Source: Lineus longissimus
Lineage: Eukaryota > Nemertea > Pilidiophora > Heteronemertea > Lineidae
NCBI RefSeq assembly: GCF_910592395.1
Contig: NC_088316.1
Coordinates: 17,050,001-17,114,000, forward strand
Length of the DNA stretch: 64,000 nucleotides
Reading direction: 5' to 3'
In this document: positions 12,401 through 25,463 of the stretch, piece by piece
Position numbering within the stretch: the first letter of the stretch is position 1
Layout of the letters: each line of letters begins with the position of its first letter
Made by a program: the position numbers and the translations under genes
The notes under the pieces: model-generated
Database searches by the model: none
Seen by the model: only the letters and a program-made list of their open reading frames with translations
Told to the model about the DNA's origin: nothing

Positions 12401-13361
12401 TCAGGACTATCTCATCTGTGATAGAAATTGCTTGTGGACAGTGTGCACTTTAGACAACCGCTCACTATATGTACAGGCTTGAATTCTTGACATCTGCAAT
12501 TACATGTATGAGTAGATTTTGCAATTATATACCCTGCTGACTATCAAAGAAGTACATTTCTTCAGTAAAACTTCCCCCTGAAAAAGCTTGCTGCGTATTT
12601 AAACTAGCTGTTTTGTTTGACTCCTGTCCGAGTGAAGTGAAAGTGAGGTGCTGTTATTCTGTAGTCATGGCACCCATGATCAATCAATCTCCCAGATAAT
12701 TTTTTTAAGAGAAAATTTCATCATACTCTAAACATGTTAAGAGAAACAATAATACATCAACAATCCTTTTCAAATGAGAAAATAAATGGCCATAAGTGTG
12801 GCTTTAAAATGATTTAAAAGTGTCAAACTGCCATTTATTTATCCACAGATTCAGATTCTTTGACTCTTATTGTACTTGATAGCTAACCACTTCAAACCCA
12901 ACCCCCAACCTATAAAAAAATATGACAAAGCCAGGGACCAGTAGGACTTAGGAGAAAAAGATGGATTAGAGCAGGTTAGTTTGTTAGTTGAGCCAGAATG
13001 ACGTCAAACCAGGCAACAGACTTCAGACAGAGAGAAGAAATCTCAAAATGATTTTTTTATGGTGCATTTCAGAGCCACGACTTAGCTAAATCCTCCCAGT
13101 CTCAATCCGTCCCCCCCCTCCCCATCCAATACACACAGATCTAGACAAAACATCGACGAAAGAGACGCAAAATGTACTTACTCGCCACTTTTCAGCACAT
13201 TTCTTGGAAAATTCAGAGAAGACTATACTTTCATTAGGGTGTTTCTTCTTGTGTTCTGCCCTAATCACCTTCACGAAGCAAGCATAGGGGGTCATCTTTC
13301 CCCGCGGCCGCTTGCCACCGCTGTCATCCTCCATACCGGCCATGCCAGGGGGAAAACTCAT
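9420..13361 (-). CDS. HMGB-A: two-box high mobility group B protein
   Basis: Exons: 13182-13361, 11898-12091, 11492-11660, 9420-9560; 227 aa, near the usual 200-215. Box A spans about residues 16-85 ([28 protein letters not shown], then the helix-3 part opening exon 2). A Gly/Met/Lys linker ([19 protein letters not shown]) leads to box B ([12 protein letters not shown] to ERYRE, about 115-181). The tail is short and ends in a Ser/Glu/Asp run ([14 protein letters not shown]), less acidic than in vertebrate HMGB1. HMGB proteins bind and bend DNA in the nucleus and assist chromatin remodelling and transcription. The start is the first Met after an upstream stop and precedes box A at the usual distance. 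Of the vertebrate redox cysteines, the equivalents of C45 and C106 are present, while the C23 position is Ile. The orthologue number (HMGB1/2/3) cannot be assigned. Confidence 0.93.
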
Positions 13362-16229
13362 AGTTTATGTGTGTGATTGCTTTTTTGATATTTTACCTGG
13401 AATTATATAATAAAGTGATGTCTTCATCAGACACGAATTCAGAAAAATTTTGATCAGATCCATTTTATGGATTTACCCACAAAAAGAAGCCATTCACCCA
13501 TACAAATCAATTGACAAAGACAACTCATAACCCCCCCCCCCCCCCCCTCCCATAAAAGATTATCTTCACTTGAGGCGTTGAGCCAGAAATTCTGTAAAAA
13601 ACGACTGTAGTGTTAGAAATTGGACAAATATTCCCTCCGTTGAGCAGATTTTGCTGCACAAATGGGTCAACCTTTTTGCCTGAAAGACAAGGCTTCTCTT
13701 AATATTAATCCCCCATATATATTTTTTCCCCCAAAATAAAGAAGGACTTCATTAAGGGCCCAACTGAAATGTTTATAGAGTGAGATGACCAGCCTGCACC
13801 CTGACACCACAACTACGGAAGCAAGGAAATCAAAAGCATGCCAATCGAACAGAAAGTGCACACAGCAAGGAGAAACACAGAACAAAGGGTGAATACGGAG
13901 AGTCCCCCCCCCCCCCCCCACTGGTTTATAAACTTATAACTTATAGCAATTGCTACATAGTATCACATTTCTGAATGTCTCTGTCTGATTGAACGTCATC
14001 TGGTAGAAACTGAGGAGAGAGCAAGATTAGGCAAACCCATATGTTATATTGCAAGTTGCATCACAAGACAGTTCAGCAGACAGCATCAAGCCACACTTCT
14101 CCAAACTGAAATTCTCACATCTTACAAGTGATGGTGAGCGACACCATGACTTGACCATGGCACTCGGGGGACTATTTTAAGGGGAGACCTGTGAAAAACA
14201 CCCAGGGTTTTCAAATCTCATGACCAATTAGCACCATGTGTTTGTTGATTGGTTCTAATCGAAGGTGCCGGCAAGGTAATCTGCGGGGCTATAGTGACTA
14301 GTCAAATAGTGTTATTGCAAACTGTTAGAATAAGTCGGCCCAGAACATTTGTAACAAAATGAAGTAAGAATCAAAGATAGAAATTTTAATTGCTGACACC
14401 ACTGAGTGAGACTAAGACTAAGAGTCGACTGGATGTGGAATTGGATTATTCTAAAAGAAAGGAATAGATATAAAACTTCAAAAGCAACCAAATCCCACAT
14501 GGCAGAAACATCACCGACTGATGACAAAAGCTTTGAAATAAATAAGAAATTGAATTTTGAAATGCCTAAGTGAGACTACAGAGTATCATCATCTACCTAT
14601 GGTTATGGGGACAACAGGAGGTCTGAGAAACAAAATTATATTAATCAATGCTGATAGAAAAGTTTTATCACATTTTAAAAGTGCAGACAAACAAACATGA
14701 TGGCAAAGCCAAAGGGATTCAGAGAGACAGTAGTATTTTGTAAATGTCACTCAAGACTGATTGTTCCTTATGCTCTGTCATCATTAGTACATCACTGCTT
14801 ACATTTTTGCAAATACTTTTCTATGCTCAATTTGGAAGTTTCAAATACCGATTAGCTTTCATAAACTGAAACAGAAGAAATTCTCGAAAACCATCCTTGA
14901 CATCAATCAACTTCAGAATAATCAGACAGACCTTGAAATATATTATTAACATAAATTATGATTGAAAAATGGGAAAGCAGCTGTGCAGAGGATACTCCAT
15001 AAACAGGAGTACTAATCAACAACAGGAAATGAGGAATTAAATGTTTTGATCAAACTTGAAAAGAGAAACAAGCCCAGACACAAAAGATTCGCAAAACACA
15101 CCCTTCCTTTATGCCATAGAAAATTATAATCAAATGGGCATTGTGCCAGAAAATCAATAAAATATTCATTTATATTGTATCTGTAAAAAATCAGGGACCC
15201 ACAGTGAGTTTAGGGTAGAAAACTGTCCCCTTTATACATAGTATACCCTTAGTGTAATATCTTCACAATTCGTCGGAACCTGAAGGTCTGCCATCAAAAA
15301 TTCCTGAGTCACTCCATAAAACCTGGCCCATGAAACAAAGAAATCAACCCAAACCAAAGAAATCCTCCCTAAAATACCGACTTAAAAAACTCAAAAGTCA
15401 ATCTAAGTTGCATCAACATCAACTATGTACCCTATAGATGTACATATCATACCATATACATAGCATTGGTGCAGGTTTGATGGCAAAAACGGAGGGAGAC
15501 TGTCTTGGATTTGTTGACCCCAAATTTCACCTTCAGAATCGCCATCCTGGGAGCCATGAATGAAAGTCCCCCTAAAAACATCTTAAATCTCAGTTACTGG
15601 GATCAAAACTCAAAAATATTTAACACCAAAGGAGGTAGGGGGGACTTGTCATCAACACCCCCACACCAGTGTATGTTATATATGTAGTACATGGGAATAA
15701 GGCTCCCAAGTCTATGTAATATACAGGGTTGGCCATTGCGATACATGCGAGACATGGAATCTTGTACAACAAAGGCATGCCACATAAAAACACACATCCC
15801 GCGAAAACTAGCGAATGAAACCAGCCAAAAACTTCCATACCTCAATAATTTGGCTGGCCACAAAATTTGGCTATTCCAAAATCGGGTTCTATCCGATAGT
15901 TATAGTCGTAATAGTGTATTTTATTCGTCGAAAACTCCCCTATCCTCCATAATGGATTTCAGCGGCCATGCATGCCATATGTTGAGCCGTACACGAAGCA
16001 CATCCAAAATACACGCAATAATAATTCAAGTAGCATTCATTTCCAGAGCAAAAAGCATCGATATTGAAATTGCATATTTTTGTCGAACATCTCAAATTGT
16101 GCATTAAACAATTTTTCGGCGATCGTCATAGCGTAAACATGGAAATTCGGCAAAAATACATACCCAATACTTGGCAATGCTTCGCTGTGTATCACCAGAC
16201 CCACGCTACTTATGCGGCTACACTAGATC
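13362..16229. other. Non-coding: HMGB-A 5' region
   Basis: No coding exon recognised. Two homopolymer C tracts occur on the plus strand (about 13531-13548 and 13903-13919), plus AT-rich unique-looking sequence. A non-coding first exon of HMGB-A probably lies near 16.2-16.4 kb, which would make most of this its first intron; this is inferred. Confidence 0.4.
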
Positions 16230-16620
16230 AGCTACATGGGCAATAAACGCCTCTGATTGGTCAGTTTTTAATTAGCCGCATCAACTGGCCAATCACAGAC
16301 CGACTTTCGGACATTCTTCGGGTTCCACTAATAAATGAGCTCATATTAATCACGTGCTCAATCCAAGCGGCAAACTCAATTACAGGTTGAGCGGCTTGGT
16401 TTGATCAAAATCAACCAGCTTGGGCCAAACAAGATGATTCTTGGTGAGTTAAGTACAATCAACAGATCTAACGGACTTGATTATTGACGGAAAACTGGTG
16501 AAAAGTCGGGTCAATTCCAAATCATGGTTGATAGGGTGACCTAATTAACAGGTGCTTGTCCATATAAGGAATTTTACGTCACATGACCTCTGACCCAATT
16601 TCACAATCACAACAGCCGCC
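16230..16620. promoter_or_regulatory. Probable bidirectional promoter, HMGB-A / SAP30L
   Basis: Two CCAAT boxes in opposite orientation lie about 40 bp apart (GATTGG near 16255, GCCAAT near 16290). The surroundings are less AT-rich and lie between two divergent housekeeping-type genes. SAP30L has a splice acceptor (TTTTTCAG) just before its start codon, so it needs an upstream untranslated exon. A possible donor (TCGAG then GTATAA) is near 16800. No clear TATA box. Confidence 0.45.
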
Positions 16621-17033
16621 ATGAAAATGTGTCCATGCTGATGTGTATTCTGCAAGCTTTGTTGTCATCGTGAAGTTGCTCTTTTCAGCATTTACACTGT
16701 GAATTTAACCAAAACATTTTCTTCATATTGACCACATACAGGACATTCGTGTTTGGTGTTTGATATAGCTTTTGTGCGTCTGCTTTCGGTAATTTTCTCG
16801 AGGTATAAATGTCACTTCATTATTTTCATTGATAGTTCACATTCACATTGTATCAATCTATGAAATGCTTGCATGCACACAGCATGCATGGCATGTACAG
16901 TATAGTATCAGCTCAGCAGCGCTGCAATTCAATATTTATAATGAGTGCATTATTAGTTCAGTAGTTTGAAGGGTGTCCTTCATAGACTATAGAGGTTCTG
17001 CTATATATTGCTTTTTCAGAGACAACGGGAGCA

Positions 17034-18382
17034 ATGAATACAAATAATGGTATCAATGGCTTCAGTACAGAAGATGACAACAGAGGGGGCGGTCATGATC
17101 AGATCTGCTGCCTGATGGAAAGTAACACCCGTTGCTCGAGGCCAGCAGGCAATGCCAGTTACAGCAAAAGAATTCAGAAGACTGTGCAACAGAGGAAGCT
17201 GAAACTTAATATTGATCACAGTGTAAGCATTCAGCGTTTTCCTTAGGGTGAAGTTGATGTGGCGATACTGATCAAAGAGGTGTCCACATTTTGTGACCAC
17301 AACTCACAACCGTCAACCCTTGAGGAACTGCTTTGTCCATTGGGAGAGTCAATTTCATCCTTGCTATGGAGGTCACCTTCTTTCAATTTCACTTATTTGA
17401 TTTGTTTCGGAGCAGATTTGACCATTGCAATTCATCCTCCAGAAAACCCTTTAGTTTTTTTGAAACTTTGACTTCCCAAAGTGTAAAATTGGTGTGTATT
17501 TGGTGGAAGTCACATCATTATTGTCTCTCCTCAGGTCCGACACATTTACATTTGTGATTTCCACAAGATGATGATTCAGAGTGTTCGCACTAAGCGGAAG
17601 CGAAAGGAGAGCGATGGTGACCGAATCTCCCCTGACCAAGTGTATGGACTCCCTAGTGTTCAGGTACGTATAATCTCTTCCACATGGTTAATACACGGAT
17701 GTCCTTACACAGAATCTGATGCCACATCCAATATATCAATAGATTCCAGATAACATTGAGCGGCATCAAAATAGCCAAAAGTAAAGTCAAATACCCCTTT
17801 ACGGATTGGAATTTCACAGACTGTTTGTCAGTAAACTTCATCTTTACCGTTTAGTATCAGTATTTTGTGCATTCTCCAACAAGTCTACTAACTTCTCTTT
17901 TACCAGATTGACTTTTTCCAAATGCCTGTGAATACACTTCGCCGATATAAGCGACACTACAAGCTACAGACGAGACCAGGTCTCAACAAGGCACAACTAG
18001 CTGATGTGAGTAATAGTTGTAGAACCCTGCTTTACATCGATCACACTTAGATATTCAACAGAAAATGATGAAAACTGTTTATGTCATTTGATTGAGATAT
18101 GCTGACAGTAAGTTCACTTGTAATCTTGAATGACACTCAACTTTTTGCCATAACAGACTCGTTATCTCAAATGACACTAAGAATTTGCCATAACAGTACT
18201 CAATGATTTGATGGCAGATGTTTTTGCATAGCTTCTACATTTTTGTTGTCTTTCAGACTGTTGCCAGACACTTTCGGACCATACCTGTGGTAGAGAAGGA
18301 AGCGCTGACATATTTCATTTACATGGCCAAAAATTTCAAGAGCAGATTTGACCAAAAACACTTGGAGACATTGAGGACATAG
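17034..18382 (+). CDS. SAP30L: SAP30-like Sin3 histone deacetylase complex subunit
   Basis: Exons: 17034-17222, 17535-17663, 17907-18005, 18257-18382; 180 aa against 183 in human SAP30L. The start gives [15 protein letters not shown], like the MNGFSTEED opening of vertebrate SAP30L. The zinc-dependent module is intact: Cys-Cys near residue 24 ([12 protein letters not shown]), [10 protein letters not shown], then YICDFH supplying the last Cys and His. A basic stretch (RTKRKRK) follows as nuclear signal and phosphoinositide/DNA-binding region. The C-terminal Sin3-binding part is clear ([45 protein letters not shown]). The family bridges SIN3 to HDACs in the nucleus and helps repress transcription. 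Frame and phases agree through all three introns. Confidence 0.96.
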
Positions 18383-19631
18383 TTTGGCTCAGTGGAGCAA
18401 ATCAATAATGTGTGCTGCCCATAATGGGATGCAGTCTCTTGGGGAATCTATATTTCAAAATTTCTCTTTATCTTAAGGAGAAAATAGGGCTTTGGAAGCG
18501 CAGGGTGGCCTTGATTACCTTTGAGAAAATTGGACATTGTATGACTATAATGAACTTGGTTGCATTTGAGGGCAATCATGGGGATGTTCTGATGGTAGGC
18601 CAGTTGCATTTAATGCTTATAGTTGCCATTGTAAATGGTAATCACTGTTCATCCAGATATATGTGTGTGCCTTTATTTTTGCATTTTGTACACAAAAGTA
18701 AATGGCCACAGATATTTAGGGGTTGACAGCACTTTGTCAATACAGCTTTGAAATGAATCAAACTTTGTCTACGATCATCAGAATGTTGTTACATGTATCT
18801 GTATATGAGAAAAGAAGATTCGTAAATGTGAATATTTAACCTTGTCTATTCAATTGCACTTTATGGTCATCTGAGTTATATCATAAACAGATAGCTGGTC
18901 ATATTGGATGTCTGTTCGACATCTATCCAACAAGATGTCAAAAAGACATCAAACAGATTTTCCATATATAACACATGGAAGTATGAGTATGATATCATGT
19001 ATGAAGGCTGAATTCAATCCCACCAACCCCTCTCTCATAACTTGGGACTGACCACTAATATCTGTCCCTTCCCCAAGAAGAGAAATTCAGACAAGAAAAC
19101 GTGATACAGAATTGTGGCGTTGATGAGTGAATGACCCAAATTGAGACCTGGTGTCAATGGAAAAGTTCTCTTTGATAGGTTGTGACTTAGTCCAACCCAG
19201 CCAATGGCTTGGCTGTGATATTGTCTTCTGATTGGAGAAGTATGGGATGTTGATGTTGATGTCTTTGCAAAGATCAAATGATGAGAAATATCCTGGATTC
19301 AAACAAAGTGACCCATCAATTGTCATGTCTTTGAGATACATAGACTACAGAATCTGAGATGTACTGGCAAATATTGTAGTGCCCAAAAGATACGATGAGA
19401 CTGTCCTCGGGGACATTAGAGATGGTTGTCTCGAGAAAGAGATGGTTGGCTCTTGGCCTGGATGAGATACAAATTGCTGTAACAGATTGTCCTCACTCGG
19501 ACTTGGGCCTCTATCATTCCTATTGACCTGGGCCCATTGTAGGTTAAGTATGTTTCAAAACATGAACGGTTGAGGATTGCTCCGAAGTAATCTTTGCTAT
19601 CAAGCTCGTTCATTGGTCTGCTTTGAGATGG

Positions 19632-19895
19632 ATTATCAGGTGTGGATCTGCTCGTGCTGCCATTGGCGCTGGGTGTAACAGCATTTGTTATCTCGCCAGG
19701 TCTGGTTGTGACAGTATCTGCACTTTCATCATGTCTGGTTGTGGCAGCAAATGCAATCTCATCAGGTCTGGTTGTGCCAGCATCTCCTGTCTATCAGGTC
19801 TGGTTGTGACAGCATATGCTGTATTATCAGGTCTGATTGTGGCAGCATGTTATGGTATGGTTGTTGCAGTATCTGCTGTCTCTTCAGGTCCATGC
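19632..19895. repeat. Degenerate minisatellite, unit about 33-39 bp
   Basis: About seven imperfect copies of a unit resembling TCAGGTCTGGTTGTGACAGC followed by ATCTGCTGTC. Copies differ by substitutions and short indels and the reading frame is not kept, so a protein repeat is unlikely. Confidence 0.75.
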
Positions 19896-20814
19896 AATCC
19901 CTTTATGAAAATGATCAGGTATTCATCATGTGAAAATGAGACACATATATCCTAAGGGTAGAGACAAGGTCCACCCTGGAGAAACATGGTACACTACGTA
20001 GGGAGAGTACACATCCATATCAGACAGGGTACGCATAGTGAAGGGGCATGGCACATCCAGCATGCAATGACTTGGTACACCCAATTGGCATCATGTCTGT
20101 TATTGAGACAGTTGTCTCCTGGACGGATTGTCACTTGGAGGAGACTGTCCTCACTGTGCATTGTTTGTTTCGGAATCGGAGGAGTCGTCACGAATAAAGA
20201 GTAGATGTTGTTCACTGAGAGACAATAACTCTCTCGTCATGTTGATTTTTGACTGTTTTGGATCGGGGCGTGGGGAGGAGCAGTATTTAGCAGAGCAGGC
20301 GGGCGATATACGTACCAACCAGATATTTGTAAGTCAGTCTTGTCACCGATTCTATTTGCTAATGAATTCTAGTTCATGTCCCTATTTGATAATGTAAAAA
20401 TGGGGAGTTGATAATTTTGATAAAGAACAGCCCGGGTCACGTACACATATCTCACTTATACGGAACGGTCAAGCAGCTCCACTCAAGATCGTTCGGGATA
20501 TTTGTCCAACTTACTCAGTCGTGACTCCTGAAATTTGTGGATATTACCCTGTACATTGTAAGGATCTAAGGCGGATATGATGGTGGAACTTTGATACAGC
20601 CGCCACAGGTAAGTCTTTGTCACCCGGCTGGTGAGTTATGACAATAAGTTGTCTTCGTAAAACGCCAGTTGCCTTTGGACCGGTAATTGTGGTCTCGAGA
20701 AGTTGTTCAACTTATGCCGACAGTATTAGTTGTCTTGTGTATGCTGCAGTTGTGTTAAGGTGACCTTATCTAGCCACACACGGGGAATTGTCTTAATAGG
20801 ATGGTGTTAGCATT

Positions 20815-21190
20815 AGAGAATGACTATCTTCGTCATGGTGCTGACGTACACAACAACTGTGTTGTGCCTGGTGCTGACATTGTCTTTGGTATGAAACTGA
20901 CGTATGCACAATATTGTCTTCAGCATGGCATTGACGTAAGGACAACCGTGTTGTTTTGGGCGCGGTGATGTTGCCTTGGGCCTGGTACTGAGATTGTCTT
21001 TGAGATAGTACATTTTACTGTTATTCTGACCGTGGTGCTGAGATTGCCTTGGATATGGTGCTGACGAATGGACGGTATTGTCCTTTAGATGGTGTTGACG
21101 TATGAACAGTGAAGTGCTGATGTGTTGGTGGTTGCTTTGAAACTGAGACAAACGCAGAAACGTTTTCTTTGGGTGTGGTGCTTGACAATT
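20815..21190. repeat. Degenerate repeat array, ATGGTGCTGACGTA core
   Basis: Recurring blocks of the form (A)TGGTGCTGACGTA, a short AC-rich spacer, then TATTGTCTT or TGTTGTCTT. Roughly eight or nine blocks occur with irregular spacing and heavy divergence. An open frame on the minus strand across the array is probably a by-product. Confidence 0.6.
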
Positions 21191-21544
21191 GTCTTCAACC
21201 TTCGAATCTCTCATCCTGAGATACACGTTTTTAATACCACATCGTATACAAAAAAGCACTACATGTGAATGAATGATTGGTTCTTGAAAGAATCATCTGG
21301 GTTGATTCTATTCTTATCGGTGACTGATTTATTAGTTATATCACACTTCGATTGAAAAATTGACATGACCCAAGCATTATGATATTGATATTGTTTATCA
21401 TTTTGATCTGGTATGCCTCGCTTAAAAGACAACAACTATTTTTAATAGACAAAGAAGAGGACATGACTTAGCCGGCACACCCACATTTGGAGAACACCCT
21501 CATTAATATCAAGAAAACGCCAACAAATACAGTACATAAGAATA

Positions 21545-24500
21545 ATGGGAGCGAAGACGTCCAGGCAAGGCGGCAATTCCAACGGCCAGTCCAAAGCTTC
21601 CACTCACGGAAGGAAGCTCAAGGATGGACCCCGCCTCCGATCAACCTCTATGCCGGATATGCCGAACGCGATGGAAGATGCGGTGAATTTCTCACCCAAC
21701 GGGAAGGACACCAGGGAGAAGTTGGCGAAGAGAACGTCACATGATCATGTGGTAAGTTGTGACAATCGAGAGGTTCAGACGTTGATCTTCTCTGGCTGGC
21801 AGGCATGAAGACGTCGTGTCTTGTTTCAGTCAAGTTGTCTCCGAGTTAGTTCGTCGAACTCTTCTGTCTGTAAACATGGCAAAGTTGTCCGACTGAAGAT
21901 GTCTTCAAAGACAGAAAACGTATTGCGTCAATAAAGTTGACAATAAAGACAGTGGAATTGTCCACTTGAAGACGCATTCTCGAGTAGTTGTCCACCATAG
22001 TTGTCCCAAAAACAAGACGTGTAGCAAATTACACTGGTTGTTCCTATACGATCGCATTGCCACTTAATCATTTCAAGCAAAAGTTTCTCATTTGGCCGTC
22101 ATCATTAATTTTTATAGCTTGTGACCCGTCAACGTACGCCCCCACCGGACTACCACAGGAATCCGGATGAAATCAGGCGGGGTTACACCACCACCACAGA
22201 CCAGATGGTGAAGATATGGCCCTCCTATCAATATCTCGGACAATTCGACCTGAGCGACATAGATATGGAAATAGTCGAGAAGATTACCCTGGTATTCCGT
22301 CACCTCCTAGATCAGCGTGATCTGATCCAAACCCTCTCTGCGGACAATAAGCGCATCAACGGCATGCTCCGGGAGTACAAGGGAGACCAAGCAGGACAGA
22401 GACTGTCCTTGCCGCCCATGGCCAAGACAAAGCTGGACAGGCGCGATTCAGGGGACGCGCCTCCCAACAGGACTACGGTAAGAAACACACTTTGTCTCCA
22501 AAAGGGGCACAACCGTGATGACAATCTTTTCGTCTGTCTTCAAGTCATCTTTTGTCAACTCTCTGACATTCAAGGCACCATTATAGGTGCAGCCACCCAG
22601 CACAACGTTTGACTGCTAAGGACATAGCAGACAGATATCGTTTTCCCCAGGACTTCATGCTCACGGACAACCGTCGGTCCTCTGATGACCACTGCGTGCA
22701 GTTTCTCAAAAACTCGGTTCTCCCCTTCTGACAGATTTGGGTTATTGACCAAAGATTTTAACTTCTATTGCACTTCTAGACTCTACCAGGTAATCGCCAA
22801 TCTGACCTGATGCGGAAGGACCCAACACTGGACCCCAAGTTGAAACTGATGGCTGAAGTCCAGAAAATGAGAGACCAGGCGCTGATATCGTCATCGAAGC
22901 GCAAATCACTCGAACCTCAGACGTCGTTTGAAGAGCAGGGGTATGTACTATGCATCTTTCGAGATGACAGCGGTAGGTCGCATTTTAGTGGGTGATACGC
23001 GACATTGATCACTTATGTGGAGATGGGCCCTTTAAAAGTGCATTTGTAATCAGCTGCTTTGCATTTAACAATGACCCATCAATGATTAGACAGTCGCATA
23101 TCCGGTGTGCAGTTTTCTAATTTATAGTAAACTAAAGACAAATGCCGGTCACCAATGGTTCCTGCTACATTTTTTAAAGCTTCCAATTTTAGACCAAGTA
23201 GCCCATCGCGTCAAAGGCGTGAGGAGCAACGCCAAATCGAGGAATTGACAGCAAAAGTGAAATCATTGCAGGGAGAACTTGACAACGAAAAGAGAAAGAG
23301 GCTGTCATCTGCACCTACAAGTTCCGAAAGGTATAGTCAAACTATGTTTACCAGCTGGAAGAGTCAAACGAGTCCTTTGAAGTTATAACCAGCTGGAGGA
23401 GTGACAAACTGCAGCGAATCGCTGACAAGCTGGAAGAGTGCACAATGAACATAAATGGTAAATGTAATTGAAAATAGAAGCGCCTCAAGACTAATTTATT
23501 TGTCTTGGTCATAGTCATAGCTGTGTTAGGGTCTGCCAACGAAAGCAAGTTCGGGGTGACCTACAACTGTGCATCCTTGTGATACACACTTCACTATCTC
23601 TGCAGATCCCCACCTCAAGAGGCACCCAAGGAAGAGCCAAGGAACCAAATCTGCCTCCGTATCAAAATGGAATATGCCAGGTTGGACAAATTCATGATGA
23701 TGGATGTGAAGGCCGAGTTGGACAGTGCTCACAAGGGCCTTGACGACAAGACAAAATACCAGTTTATGTGTGCAGCTATGCAGGTGAGAATCAATAGGAT
23801 ACCCAACCAGGGTCATGTGTGCTGCATCCATCCGGATATGCACCAATATGGAAGGAAACTCTCCCATATGGAAGTACTGTACTGACCAAGAATGCGAGAG
23901 TGATCAGAGAAAAAGACTGAAAAGTGTTCCATGTGAAACTGATGCCCTCAGGAGCACCCACCATGCAAAATATGTCTCTATAATGCTTATTTTTTACCAG
24001 GATTGTAGAAGTACTTGTCAAGGTTACAGAGAGAGACTCGGGAAATCGTTGAAGTCACTCCTCCTCCACCCCACAAATGGAAATACTGAGACACCAGAGA
24101 CTGAGCCAACTGCAAAAAGGACCAGTGTGCTTCAGAATATATCTAAGTTTGAAACAGCAGCACAAATGGTAAGAGGGGTATTCATTTGAAATCAGGGTCA
24201 AGCTAGACCTTAGTGGGATATGGGCAGGGCACCTTCTTTTTTGCATTTTTAGTGAAAGCAATTTGCCTGCTCCCTCTAGCTAAAGCTCTGATGAACTGTA
24301 ATATATGGCTTAATTTTTTCTCTTATTCACATGTACCGGAGCAGGCATCCCTTTGGAAAGAACCCATCAGACTTCTTTCTACTAAGTCCTTGTATACCAA
24401 CCAAAGTATCAGTTTTAGATGAAAATAGCATTTTGTTTACAATGTATATCCATGTTCAATTTACTTGCAGAAGAAGAAAACCAACCCAGACCGGCAATAC

Positions 24501-25026
24501 ATCGAAGAGAATAAATTACCAAGTGGACTTCTCCGGGATGTTATGAAATTTGTGGCATCAATCAGTGAACACATCGACTTCAGTCCTATTATTCAGGTGA
24601 GCCTGGCTTTTTTGGAGAGGTCTTCAGATATCTCATCTGGAAGTTCTTACAAATACCCAAAATCTGTCTTCAGTAGTCATTAAACGAAAATACAGCACAT
24701 GTCATGTCTTTTTTCAGGACGTCACAGACCATCTGAAAAATACATATCCAACAATTCTAACAGACTCGCTTTGTGCCAATACAAATATGAAGAAATACAT
24801 AACTGACTGTTGTAAGATTGCATGGAATATGTGTATCATTGATCCCCCAATGCGACTGGTATCAACACCCAAGACAGAATTCAATGAGGAGTTTCATCTA
24901 CCATTCAGGTCGAAGAGAATGGCGCATGCGAAAGTGGATTACTTTTTGTGGCCGGTCTTGTTCGATGATCTCGAAAAGCCAAGTGTGGTTGTCGGGAAAG
25001 GGAGAGTGGCATTGCTCAAGTCATAA
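21545..25026 (+). CDS. Mitochondria-eating protein (MIEAP/SPATA18)-like
   Basis: Exons: 21545-21751, 22118-22477, 22780-22940, 23193-23330, 23606-23783, 24001-24168, 24471-24596, 24718-25026; 548 aa against 538 in human SPATA18. The last exon has the MIEAP C-terminal signature: WNMCIIDPPMRLV, then FNEEFHLPFRS, YFLWPVLFDD and a closing VVVGKGRVALLKS. Before it is a helical region (YIEENKLPSGLLRDVMKFV). Exon 4 encodes a coiled coil, about residues 248-290 (EEQRQIEELTAKVKSLQGEL). The N-terminus is Ser/Lys/Arg-rich and starts MGAKTSR, which fits an N-myristoylation signal. MIEAP takes part in mitochondrial quality control in vertebrates. This invertebrate protein shares the C-terminal domain, and the rest is weakly conserved, so equal function is inferred. 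An AATAAA follows 430 bp beyond the stop. Confidence 0.85.
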
Positions 25027-25457
25027 GCCCAACTTCAACTCTTGGGGAAAAAAGATTCTGTTGCCATGATTGTTTTTCTCTGTAGAATCAGTGCTGAGCA
25101 AGGTTCAACAGTTTTTCTCAACAGGAAAGATACAAAAGCCCCAAAAATATGTCTGCAATTCATAACAAAGTAATAACACCAGAATTCAAATAATATTCAA
25201 AACTGTATTTTTCAACAAATTTCATAAAAATAATATTCATCACCTACATCTATTATAACAGAGAATATAGCCTTCAAAAAGGCAACTATGATCTTGCATA
25301 TGTGTACACACATTATCAAACCGATCACCTCAAACAAGGAGGTGACACACTTGTGCCCAGTGTATTTTAGCATTGATTTCCGAACAGAAATATTGAGGGG
25401 TTAAAATGAACTCCTCAGTATGAGGTATGACAATTGCTATTGACAATGGGGATAGTA

Positions 25458-25463
25458 AATAAA
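25458..25463 (+). terminator. Polyadenylation signal, MIEAP-like gene
   Basis: AATAAA 430 bp after the stop codon, followed by a GT-rich stretch (TCTGTGTTTAGATG) as expected of a downstream element. Confidence 0.55.

Larger units (their letters stand above)
18383..21544. other. Gene-free stretch with degenerate repeats
   Basis: It begins with the SAP30L 3' UTR; no obvious AATAAA was found close to the stop. From about 19400 the sequence becomes repetitive and GACA/TTGTC-rich, including the two arrays listed separately. The open frames here are side effects of the repeats and match no protein family I recognise. Confidence 0.5.

Noticed and set aside
15505-16246. Overlapping open frames between HMGB-A and SAP30L
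   Set aside because: Frames on both strands overlap each other, match nothing known and lie in the promoter-side non-coding region.
20813-21259. 148-codon minus-strand open frame
   Set aside because: It runs over the degenerate repeat array, and its His/Lys/Ser pattern follows the repeat unit.
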